Source of the DNA: Altererythrobacter sp. B11 | Lineage (GTDB): Bacteria; Pseudomonadota; Alphaproteobacteria; Sphingomonadales; Sphingomonadaceae | Length of the DNA: 64,000 bases | NCBI RefSeq assembly: GCF_003569745.1 | Contig: NZ_AP018498.1 | Span: forward strand, 3,325,001 to 3,389,000 | Direction: 5' to 3' | Shown: positions 9,414 through 16,362 of the stretch, in pieces | Layout: every line of letters begins with the position of its first letter | How positions within the stretch are numbered: the stretch's first letter is position 1 | Position numbers and translations under genes: made by a program | Notes under the pieces: generated by a model | Database searches by the model: none | Seen by the model: only the letters and a program-made list of their open reading frames with translations | Told to the model about the DNA's origin: nothing

Positions 9414-9511
9414 TGGATGATCGCATCGGTTCTTCCCATAGCTACCGCAGTCGGTCGCAATCGCTCCCGACTGATCACTGAACCTCTAACGCGCCTCGAT
9501 CGCGACCGCCC

Positions 9512-10078
9512 TCAAGCGGCGATCAACCTCGCAGCCGCTATCTCCACCCGCATTTCTCTGTTCATCAGTTCGATGAGGACGGCCACTCGTTCGGCTCCGG
9601 ACCTGCCGATCAAGGTTCCGCAAAAACTGTCCAAGGTGCCACCTACGACGCGCACGCGGTCACCCGCTGCAAGATCACCAGGATAGGCGATTTCCCCGTC
9701 CGCGATGCACCAGTCCGTCATTGCCTCCACGAAGCCAGTCGGCAGGGCCGCCGGGCGCGCTCCAAACGAGACGAGGCCGACACATCCGATCGTACCGTTG
9801 ACCGACCGCCAGCGCTGGACGTCGAGATCCAGCTTTACAAAAACGTAAGATGGAAACAGCGGTGACAAGGTCGCCTGGACCTGGCGTCCCGGCCGTTTCG
9901 CCCCACGCCACATGGGGCAGAAACTCTCGAAGTCCTGCCGTGCGAGGTGCTGAAGCGCCAGCTTCTCCCGACGAGGTTGTGTGCGCACCGCAAACCACCG
10001 AGCGGCATCCCTAATAGTCACGTCGGCCGTCTGTGGCCGTGACGAACGCGTGCCGAGCTTCGGCGGACGATGCAGCAT
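9512..10078 (-). CDS. NusG/RfaH-like transcription antitermination factor
   Basis: The protein of about 188 residues has an N-terminal NGN domain (RWFAVRTQPRREKLALQHL, then LFPSYVFVKLDLD) and a C-terminal KOW-like segment (GDRVRVVGGTLDSFCGTLIG). It is a specialised NusG paralogue of the RfaH/UpxY/LoaP kind found inside polysaccharide operons, where such factors ride on RNA polymerase and prevent premature termination. The ATG at 10078 overlaps the TGA of the preceding glycosylphosphotransferase by one base. The frame continues upstream to 10300, but that part lies inside the neighbouring gene. Its position as second gene of a very long operon fits a cis-acting role. Confidence 0.9.
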   Translation of the reverse strand: MLHRPPKLGTRSSRPQTADVTIRDAARWFAVRTQPRREKLALQHLARQDFESFCPMWRGAKRPGRQVQATLSPLFPSYVFVKLDLDVQRWRSVNGTIGCVGLVSFGARPAALPTGFVEAMTDWCIADGEIAYPGDLAAGDRVRVVGGTLDSFCGTLIGRSGAERVAVLIELMNREMRVEIAAARLIAA

Positions 10079-11367
10079 CACTTCGCCCCGAACCCGGTAA
10101 GCATAACCCTGACCGTGCGGAACGCGATAAGAATGTCGATCCAATACGAGAAGTTCTTGATATAGTAGAAATCCAGTTGAAGCTTGGTGTCGATGTCGCC
10201 GACCGAAGTGACGTGGCCTTGGCTCACCTGGGCCCAGCCGGAAATGCCCGGCCGCACGATGTGACGATAGCGATAGAACGGGATTTCCTGCTCGTACCAT
10301 GCGGACAATGCGAGCGCCTCAGGCCGCGGTCCAATCCAGCTCATCTCGCCCCGGACGATATTGAAGACCTGCGGCAGCTCGTCGAGGCGGGTACGGCGCA
10401 GGAACCCGCCGACCCGGGTAATGCGATCGTCACCTTCCCGCGTCATGAAAGCGTCACGCCCGGGCGAGTCTGGCGTGCCGCGCATGGTGCGGAACTTGAG
10501 CATTTCAAACGGGCGCCCGCGATAGCCCATGCGCCCTTGGCGGATCATCGCGGGTCCGGCGCTGTCGCGCTTAATCAGGAGCGCGATCAGCCCCATTGCC
10601 GGTAGGAGCAGCGGCAAGGCCGCCAGCGCCAGAACCAGATCCCCGGCACGCTTGATTTTTCCGTAGGCATTCCCGGGCACCAGCGAGCCGAAGCTGTTCT
10701 CGGACAGGTGCTCTATCTGGACTTTGCCGGTCTCAGCCTCCCACACCTGCTTATAGTGGTAGACCGGAACGCCGCTGATCGCGGCGTCTGCGAGAAAGCG
10801 CTCCCAGTCGGGTTCGTGGTCGTGATGAAGGTCAGCGACGATCGCCGCGCCGTTGCGAGGCAGATCGGGCGTTATTAGAACGCCGTGACGCAAGGTCGGC
10901 AGGCTACACAGGTAATTGACACGACCTCCCGAAACGAGCGCGTAGTGCCGAGGTGGACGGAGCGACCGAAACGAAGCGAGCGTCAAGAGCGCCGCAAGCG
11001 CGCCAATGAAACCGCCGCCGAGAAGAAAGACCGAATAAGGCAGGCGCAAGATTGCGACCAAAACCACGTCTAGCGCGAAGGCCAGGCCGACAACTGGCAT
11101 CACATAGGCATAGGCGTTGACGCCCGGATAGGACTCAAGCCGGCGCAGCAGCAGCAGCGAGACAGTGGAGCAAAGTCCCACACCAACCAGAGAATAGGAG
11201 ATCACCTCGCGCTCGAGCGACAGCCCGCCGCGCATCGTGAGGAAAGCGAGGAACGGCATACCGACCGCGCAAACAAGCGTGAACGAAAGCGCCAGGCGCA
11301 ACGAACTAATGGCACGCGCACTTAATGACGGCACCTCGAAAGCCGCCATGGGGAGCATGCGTGACAT
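10078..11367 (-). CDS. Undecaprenyl-phosphate hexose-1-phosphate transferase (WbaP-type)
   Basis: This initiating enzyme transfers a sugar-1-phosphate to undecaprenyl phosphate. The N-terminal part has several membrane helices, and a further helix near KIKRAGDLVLALAALPLLL leads into the catalytic bacterial sugar transferase domain with GRPFEMLKFRTM, GFLRRTRLDELPQVFNIVRG and the WIGPRPE motif. Residues run HIVRPGISGWAQV at the end, as in WbaP/WcaJ relatives. I choose ATG 11367. A TTG at 11382 is in frame, but a GGGGG stretch sits at ribosome-binding distance before the ATG. It is the first gene after the promoter, so initiation of the repeat unit leads the operon. Confidence 0.92.
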   Translation of the reverse strand: MSRMLPMAAFEVPSLSARAISSLRLALSFTLVCAVGMPFLAFLTMRGGLSLEREVISYSLVGVGLCSTVSLLLLRRLESYPGVNAYAYVMPVVGLAFALDVVLVAILRLPYSVFLLGGGFIGALAALLTLASFRSLRPPRHYALVSGGRVNYLCSLPTLRHGVLITPDLPRNGAAIVADLHHDHEPDWERFLADAAISGVPVYHYKQVWEAETGKVQIEHLSENSFGSLVPGNAYGKIKRAGDLVLALAALPLLLPAMGLIALLIKRDSAGPAMIRQGRMGYRGRPFEMLKFRTMRGTPDSPGRDAFMTREGDDRITRVGGFLRRTRLDELPQVFNIVRGEMSWIGPRPEALALSAWYEQEIPFYRYRHIVRPGISGWAQVSQGHVTSVGDIDTKLQLDFYYIKNFSYWIDILIAFRTVRVMLTGFGAK

Positions 11368-11479
11368 ATCAGCTACCCCCAATCATGATACCATAAGGAA
11401 TATCGGAGATTCCAGAGACAATTTTGATAAACTAGGTTCTTTCCCGTATCGAAACAATAGGAAATATTTATACTTAATT

Positions 11480-11508
11480 ATTATAGTTAACATGCTCAGG
11501 TGCAATAA
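11480..11508 (-). promoter_or_regulatory. Strong sigma70-type promoter of the polysaccharide operon
   Basis: On the minus strand TTATTG (11508-11503) and a perfect TATAAT (11485-11480) are separated by exactly 17 bases. Transcription would start near 11473 and leave an AT-rich leader of about 105 bases before the ATG at 11367. The leader is the most AT-rich stretch nearby, consistent with a regulated start. Close to the ATG is GGGGGTAG (11380-11373), which differs at one base from the GGCGGTAG core of the ops element used by RfaH. It could equally serve only as the ribosome-binding site. Confidence 0.7.
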
Positions 11509-11769
11509 CGAGGATGACAAAGCGTCGTTCGACTTCGGGGCATGTTTCCTCACATGCGGCTCGAACGCAGTGCCGTGTATGTGAAGCGCGCCGCCGACCT
11601 TCCCGCGGGCGGCGTCGGCGCTAGGGCATTTGGCCTCAATCCCATCGCCATACGCGCACCCGCTGCTACCCATCGCAACAGGGCCGTCGCTAGGCGGCTT
11701 CGGTATTGTCGCCGACCACATGCGCCAGCGCCGCCTCGCCTAGGCCCGCTGGAGCTGCCTCTCCTCACT

Positions 11770-12231
11770 CATCCAGTCAACGGCGTGTGGACCTCGGCCG
11801 GGATCAATTTGGCGCTGGCCCTGATCGAGGCTGATCACGGCAGCGAGGTGGCGCTTGGCGTCGCGCGGGAGCTTATCGTGTATCACCGCCGTTCAGGCGG
11901 GCAGTCGCAATTTCCCTCGCTTTCCGAGCTGGCTCTGGATTCCGATCGCATTCGACGCTCTGACGTTTGCAAGGGAGCATCCGCACGAGGTCCTAGACGT
12001 GGAGCGATTAGCAGATGCGGTTCATCTGAACCCGCGCCAGCCAGCCGGGCGTTCCGCCGGGAAACCGACGAGACGCCTGCGCGCGCCGTGGAAGGCCTGC
12101 GCGCCGAAGCTGCCAGATCGCGCCTCCAAGATGGCTCGGAGCCAGTTGAACAGATCGCCCGCTCGTTCGGGTTCGCCGATCCCCAGCGCATGCGTCGCGC
12201 CTTCATCAAGCTCTATGGCGCTCCGCCTTAG
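11770..12231 (+). pseudogene. Remnant of a GlxA-type (DJ-1/AraC) transcriptional regulator
   Basis: Three segments in two frames together match a GlxA-family regulator: VWTSAGINLALALIEADHG and ARELIVYHRRSGGQSQFP in one frame, FDALTFAREHPHEVLDVERL and ADAVHLNPRQ in the next, then AFRRETDETPARAVEGLR and VEQIARSFGFADPQRMRRAF (the AraC-type recognition helix) back in the first. The first shift fits an extra A at about 11950 and the second a lost base at about 12041. The N-terminal amidotransferase-like domain is mostly missing, and four residues usual after the TSAG motif are deleted. It cannot make a working protein. Divergence from the polysaccharide operon could mean it once regulated a neighbour that is now gone. 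Confidence 0.7.
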
Positions 12232-12348
12232 GCTATCCGCCGGGCCGCTCGACAAGGCCGGGCTTAATTGCGGCGGCCGGGATGTTCTCGTTGTCAACGC
12301 CACGAGCGATGCGGGGGCTGCCCCCTGATCTCAAAAAGATCGTGCCGT

Positions 12349-13599
12349 TCAGGCGGGCGCCCTTACGGCGGCACGGGGCTTCAGCAAAGGCTGCGGGTAT
12401 CCGTAGGTGAGAGATCGCCATACCCATTCGGCGAGGCCGAACCGAAAAAACCGCAGCCAGACCGCGCTGAACGCGCAGAGCCCGGCGAAAATCGTCAGGC
12501 CGAGCAGGCAGAGCCCGGTGATGCTCCAGCGGGACATCGATCCCAAGCCCCAGCCGTAAAAGACGAACGCGCCGATGAGGTTGGAGGCAAGGTAGCCGGT
12601 CAGCGCCATCCGCCCCATCGGCGCCAGCACCTTCTGGATCTGGCGACCGCGGCCGCGCGTCAGAAACAGGCAGAGCAGCGCAATATAGCCGAAGGCGGCG
12701 AAGGCGAGCGCGGCATAGGAGGCAGTAACGACGCCATAGGCCGCGCCATGCGCCGCTATGCCCAGGTGCCGGGTGCCCTGCACGACGCTCAGCAGCAAGC
12801 CCGCAGGGAGACACCACCAGACGACCCGACGGAGGAAGGGACGCCAACGTTCGATGTCGGTCAGTACATTGCTGCGCGCTGCCCACAACCCTAGCAGGAA
12901 GAGCCCGAGCACGCTGGCATTGTAGACAAGCGTATCGGCCGTATGGACCCGGTACATGTCGAGATAGTATCGCCAGTTCGCCATCGCATAGGTTGAAAAG
13001 CTGCTCCCTCGATAGGCTTGGACGCTGGCCGGCATCAGCCCCTCGATCTGCGCCGGGCCAAGGCCGGCGAGATTAGGCAATGGGCCGCCGACGGCGGCCT
13101 CGGCGATTCCCTGCGCCACCGGCGGCAAGACGACGAGGGCTAGCCCGCCAACCAACAGCGCACGGTTGCCCCAGCCACGAAACAGCAGCATTGAGATGCC
13201 GAGCAATGCATAGAGGATCAGGATATCGCCGAAAAACAGGAAGGTGAGATTGCATAGGCCGATCGCCAGCAATACGGCCATACGCCGGAGATAGAAGCGC
13301 GTGAAATCCTGTCCGCGCGAGTTGGCGCGCTCCATTAGGATGCCGAAGCCGACCCCGAACAACAACGCAAAGCACGACCGCGCCTTGCCTTGGATTAGCA
13401 GAACGTCGACCGCCGCAAATCCCAGGTCGACGGGGCTCGCCCTCAGCAGAAGCTCTCGGCTGAGAAACCCCGCGACCATCGCGACGATATTGAACAGGAT
13501 CACACCGCAGAGCGCCGCCGCACGTAGGCTGTCGATGAGATGGATCCGGTCGACAACGGGCGTCATGTCAGCGGTTTGGCTCTCGCTAGGATCTGGCAT
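12349..13599 (-). CDS. DUF418 domain-containing integral membrane protein (YeiB-like)
   Basis: The 416-residue protein has an N-terminal RIHLIDSLRAAALCGVILFN motif and about ten membrane segments. The C-terminal DUF418 region includes GRMALTGYLASNLIGAFVFY and WLRFFRFGLAEWVWRSLTYG, the second being the family hallmark. Members are common in proteobacteria. Their function is unproven, with a proposed link to small-molecule transport or acyl transfer. The ATG at 13599 is used, and a second in-frame ATG 11 codons later is equally near the first conserved motif. It stands alone, convergent with the GlxA remnant. Confidence 0.85.
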   Translation of the reverse strand: MPDPSESQTADMTPVVDRIHLIDSLRAAALCGVILFNIVAMVAGFLSRELLLRASPVDLGFAAVDVLLIQGKARSCFALLFGVGFGILMERANSRGQDFTRFYLRRMAVLLAIGLCNLTFLFFGDILILYALLGISMLLFRGWGNRALLVGGLALVVLPPVAQGIAEAAVGGPLPNLAGLGPAQIEGLMPASVQAYRGSSFSTYAMANWRYYLDMYRVHTADTLVYNASVLGLFLLGLWAARSNVLTDIERWRPFLRRVVWWCLPAGLLLSVVQGTRHLGIAAHGAAYGVVTASYAALAFAAFGYIALLCLFLTRGRGRQIQKVLAPMGRMALTGYLASNLIGAFVFYGWGLGSMSRWSITGLCLLGLTIFAGLCAFSAVWLRFFRFGLAEWVWRSLTYGYPQPLLKPRAAVRAPA

Positions 13600-14824
13600 G
13601 GATTTCCCCCTTGGGCGAACCGCTATGCCGAATTGATGAGCGCGAAAAGTGTCTTCTGCACGAAGCTGTGGCGACTCACGAACTTGTATCTCTAACCATG
13701 ATTGGACATCAGCCCCGACTTGGCGGTCGAATAAGTCGTCCCATCCGCGACTTCATGCGTTGTCATCGCAAGCTTACTAGGCCGTGAACCCATAAATTCG
13801 AACGAACGCACGTGGTGGGAGTAGCTCTGATGCTGCGGCGATGTAGCCGGCACGGGTAGCGGTCAGTGGCTCGATCGGATCTCGCATATCCCTAGATTTT
13901 TACAGCCTGATTCAGCTGTCGGGGATAGGGTGGTGGCGGAGAGGGAGGGATTCGAAAATCGACCCTATCTCACTGGCCAACATACCATTTTCCCAAGCCG
14001 AGAAGCTTTTCCCACAGCTTTCCCCACGCGAGCAAGATAATCGCGTGATTTTAAACAATTTTTTGCTCTTTCCGAGGTCCATTTTAATACATGTGCGGCT
14101 GCCCGCAACCAGCGATCTTTGCATCTCGACCGAGATTTCACACGCTATTTTTCCCGGGGGGCAGATAAGGGGGGGCCCCAGTAGCGAAACCGGTCGCAAA
14201 ACGCAGACGACGTGGCTCTTCCCACCATCGTGCTCGCCAATAGGATTATGATGCCCCGCGTCCGCCTGCTGATCGACAAAGGGGGCCTCGTAGCCGACCC
14301 ACCGACGCAAGGGCTTTTGTTTGGCGATGAGTACCGGCCGGCTCCACGTGTTTGGCCTGTTCGGGCAGCACCGGCATGATCGATGGCCGTGATGAAGCCC
14401 GCGGATCGGCTCCTAATCACTTCATCGCGCTCGAGGCGCTCTGTCCTTGGGTTATCGATCCCGATAGAGCTTGCGGGTCTTCCTCCGCTTGGCGATTACG
14501 CGCTTTCTCGCAGCAGGATACACAGGCGGCGACAGTCTAGAAGGCGACGGGCTTAAGAGCCTGCCATGACTCCCTGCCAACCTTCGGCACGCATCAGCGA
14601 CGCATCTTCCGATCCGAAGGCCGAACTGGAAGAGGGATTATTCCAACCAAATGGAACAGCGATTGGCTGAAGTAAAAAAGATCCGCGACAGCCGGATCGC
14701 TTAGGCATGAACGACCGTGTCCCCTGGGTCATATCCTCGCGATCACCGCCACGACGTAATGACAAAGAACAGGTTAATGCGCAGCCTTCATCGACGGTTC
14801 TGAGAGGCCGAGAAGCCGGGCTGG
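13600..14824. other. Gene-poor, scarred intergenic stretch
   Basis: Over 1.2 kb contains only short frames with implausible composition and no recognisable domain. Base composition is mixed, with an AT-rich patch around 14040-14150. The identifiable pieces are a tRNA-Ser 3'-end fragment at 13934-13956 and, on the right edge, the insertion site of the IS3 element. Together with the GlxA pseudogene on the other side of the DUF418 gene, this looks like a decayed integration hot spot. I see no supportable gene here. Confidence 0.6.
13934..13956 (-). other. tRNA-Ser 3'-end fragment, candidate attachment-site scar
   Basis: On the minus strand the sequence reads TTCGAATCCC, then TCCCTCTCCGCCA: the T-loop, T-stem 3' side, acceptor strand and encoded CCA as in bacterial tRNA-Ser genes. 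The rest of a tRNA is not present upstream, so this is not a gene. Tyrosine recombinases commonly integrate at tRNA 3' ends and leave such a duplicated fragment at the far end of the island. The intact tRNA partner is not in this window. Confidence 0.45.
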
Positions 14825-14851
14825 TGAGGTGGTTCCGCCTTCTTGGACAGG
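14825..14851. repeat. IS3-family left inverted repeat
   Basis: This terminal repeat begins TGAGGTGGTTCCG and ends GGACAGG. It matches the reverse complement of the other end (16094-16120) at about 20 of 27 positions. It is preceded directly by CTGG, one copy of the target duplication. Confidence 0.9.
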
Positions 14852-14884
14852 TCGGCGACGAAGTTAAGCTAATCCCCGATGTGA

Positions 14885-15775
14885 TTATGCCGCCAGTCTG
14901 GTCGTCAGATCATGGGGGGCATGCCCCCCATGATCTGGTTCGCTGATCCGCCCGTAGGCCTCTGCCGGGGTCCGCCCGGCGAGACCCGAGTGCGGTCGCT
15001 GCGTGTTGTAATAGGTGATCCATCGCCGGAGGCCAGTGCGCAGCTCCGAGCCGGTCTCGAAGGCGTGGAGATAGACGCATTCATACTTCAGAGATCGCCA
15101 CAGCCGCTCGATGAACACATTATCCATCCAACGGCCTCGACCGTCCATGCTGATCTTGACCTCTGCGTTGCGCAGCACGCTGGTGAAGGCGAAGCTGGTG
15201 AACTGGCTACCCTGATCCGTATTGAAGATCTCCGGCTTACCGAAGCGCGCCAGCGCATCTTCCAGTGCGGCGACGCAGAAGCCGGCGTCCATCGTATTCG
15301 ACAGCCGCCAGGCCAGCACCTTGCGGGTCGCCCAGTCCATCACCGCGACCAGATACAAGAAGCCCCGGCGCATCGGGATATACGTCACATCGGCGCACCA
15401 CACCTGGTTGGGGCGCTCGATCACCAGTTTGCGCAGAAGATACGGATAGATCCGGTGCTGCGGGTTCGGATCGCTGGTCCGAGGGCGCTGGTAAATCGGC
15501 GACAAGCCCATCTTCGCCATCAGCCGCCGCACACGTCGTCGGCCGACATCGTGGCCCTCGCGGCGCAGGTGCCGGACCATCTGGCGGCTACCATACCATG
15601 GCATGTCGAGGAACGCCGCGTCGATCATCCGCATCAGTGCCAGCGTCTCGTCGGTCTCCGGCACCGGCGCATAATAATAGGAAGACCGGCTGATCGACAG
15701 CAGCCGGCATTGCGCCGCAATCGACAGCCGGTGGTGAGCAGGTTCGATCATCGAACGCCTCCGTGCCACGCTCAT
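14885..15775 (-). CDS. IS3-family transposase OrfB (DDE integrase catalytic domain)
   Basis: The 296-residue protein has an HTH_21-like N-terminal part (SISRSSYYYAPVPE, MPWYGSRQMVRHLRR) and an rve integrase core. The catalytic triad is visible: Asp129 in WCADVTYIPM, Asp187 in FNTDQGSQF and Glu223 in NVFIERLWRSLKYE, giving the DD(35)E spacing of the IS3 family. The C-terminus ends with YNTQRPHSGLAGRTPAEAYG plus an unusual tail encoded by a 32-bp palindrome. It is probably made mainly as an OrfAB fusion by -1 frameshifting and catalyses strand transfer of the element. Confidence 0.93.
   Translation of the reverse strand: MSVARRRSMIEPAHHRLSIAAQCRLLSISRSSYYYAPVPETDETLALMRMIDAAFLDMPWYGSRQMVRHLRREGHDVGRRRVRRLMAKMGLSPIYQRPRTSDPNPQHRIYPYLLRKLVIERPNQVWCADVTYIPMRRGFLYLVAVMDWATRKVLAWRLSNTMDAGFCVAALEDALARFGKPEIFNTDQGSQFTSFAFTSVLRNAEVKISMDGRGRWMDNVFIERLWRSLKYECVYLHAFETGSELRTGLRRWITYYNTQRPHSGLAGRTPAEAYGRISEPDHGGHAPHDLTTRLAA
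14906..14937. repeat. Perfect 32-bp palindrome inside the 3' end of orfB
   Basis: The arms CAGATCATGGGGGGCA and TGCCCCCCATGATCTG are exact reverse complements with no loop. It lies in the coding end of orfB, where it encodes PDHGGHAPHD, and about 80 bp from the element end. It may act as a transcript-end or read-through barrier structure, or be a small insertion that lengthened the transposase tail. Confidence 0.85.
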
Positions 15776-16056
15776 CGACCGGAGGCTTTGGCTAAAAAAT
15801 CCCGCTCCACGACCAACTGGCCGATCTTGGCGTGCAGCTTCTCCACCTCGGCCTCGCTGGCTGCCTTGGCTGCATCGCCGGCTCCGGAGAACGTGCTCCC
15901 CATTCCCTCGACAGCCTGGCGCTTCCAGGCCGCGATCATCGTATGGTGGATGCCATGCTTCGCTGCCAGCTCGGCCAGGGTCAGGTCACCCCGGAGCGCC
16001 TCCAGCGCCACCTTCGCCTTGAAATCTGCGCTGTACCGCTTCCTCGTCTTCTTCAT
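15772..16056 (-). CDS. IS3-family transposase OrfA (HTH protein)
   Basis: The 94-residue protein starts KKTRKRYSADFKAKVALEAL and has the HTH_Tnp_1 segment TLAELAAKHGIHHTMIAAWK, followed by a leucine-zipper-like C-terminus (EAEVEKLHAKIGQLVVERDF). It recognises the inverted repeats and multimerises. Its TGA overlaps the orfB ATG as ATGA. Confidence 0.93.
   Translation of the reverse strand: MKKTRKRYSADFKAKVALEALRGDLTLAELAAKHGIHHTMIAAWKRQAVEGMGSTFSGAGDAAKAASEAEVEKLHAKIGQLVVERDFLAKASGR
15793..15799 (-). promoter_or_regulatory. Programmed -1 frameshift heptamer T TTT TTA in orfA
   Basis: In the orfA frame the codons read GAT TTT TTA GCC, which places the heptamer T_TTT_TTA (pattern X_XXY_YYZ) in the correct phase, 19 bases before the orfA stop. 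After a -1 shift, translation would continue without a stop into the orfB frame. This is the usual IS3-family way to make the OrfAB transposase. Confidence 0.75.
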
Positions 16057-16093
16057 TTCCCGTCCATTCCTCAGGTCGGGATTAGCTTAGCAC

Positions 16094-16120
16094 CCTGTCC
16101 AGATTTCCGGGACCACCTCA
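16094..16120. repeat. IS3-family right inverted repeat
   Basis: Read on the minus strand this end begins TGAGGTGGTCCCGG and ends GGACAGG, pairing with 14825-14851. It lies 38 bp beyond the orfA start codon and is followed by the second CTGG copy at 16121-16124. Confidence 0.9.
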
Positions 16121-16122
16121 CT

Positions 16123-16145
16123 GGTGCCTGAAAGGCACCGGGTTT
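16123..16145 (+). terminator. Terminator-like hairpin at the IS insertion point
   Basis: GGTGCC (16123-16128) and GGCACC (16134-16139) form a 6-bp stem with a TGAAA loop, followed by GGGTTTT. The stem starts inside the CTGG target duplication, so the IS inserted at the 5' edge of this hairpin. If it works, it would limit read-through from the IS side into gabT. Confidence 0.45.
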
Positions 16146-16362
16146 TCGATACAAAGCACCTTATCGTGCACGCGCAAATATAGGACATATCTCGCTGTCC
16201 CGGAAACGACATCGACAAGTCCAACAGCCATTCCGTTCCCACAGCAAGAAAAATCCCGGACCGGTCAGCACAACCGCAAAGCGCTACGACAACAAGCGAA
16301 ACGATGGCAGCAGTCCGCCTTTCGGGTCACGAATAAGAACAGATTTCGCGAGATCGAACCGA

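Larger units (their letters stand above)
14825..16120 (-). mobile_element. Complete IS3-family insertion sequence
   Basis: The 1,296-bp element is bounded by imperfect inverted repeats that both start TGAGGTGGT and share about 20 of the first 27 bases, including GGACAGG. It is flanked by the direct repeat CTGG (14821-14824 and 16121-16124), a 4-bp target duplication. It encodes orfA and orfB on the minus strand with an ATGA overlap and a slippery heptamer before the orfA stop, the normal IS3-family plan. Both frames are intact, so it may still be active. It landed at the edge of a terminator-like hairpin about 240 bp upstream of gabT. Confidence 0.93.

Noticed and set aside
11542-12231. A continuous 229-residue plus-strand frame as an intact regulator gene
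   Set aside because: The open frame is accidental in its middle part. The conserved helix sequence lies in another frame, so the region is a pseudogene.
13912-14310. 132-residue minus-strand frame in the scarred region
   Set aside because: Its C-terminus is encoded by the tRNA-Ser fragment and no domain or start signal is evident.
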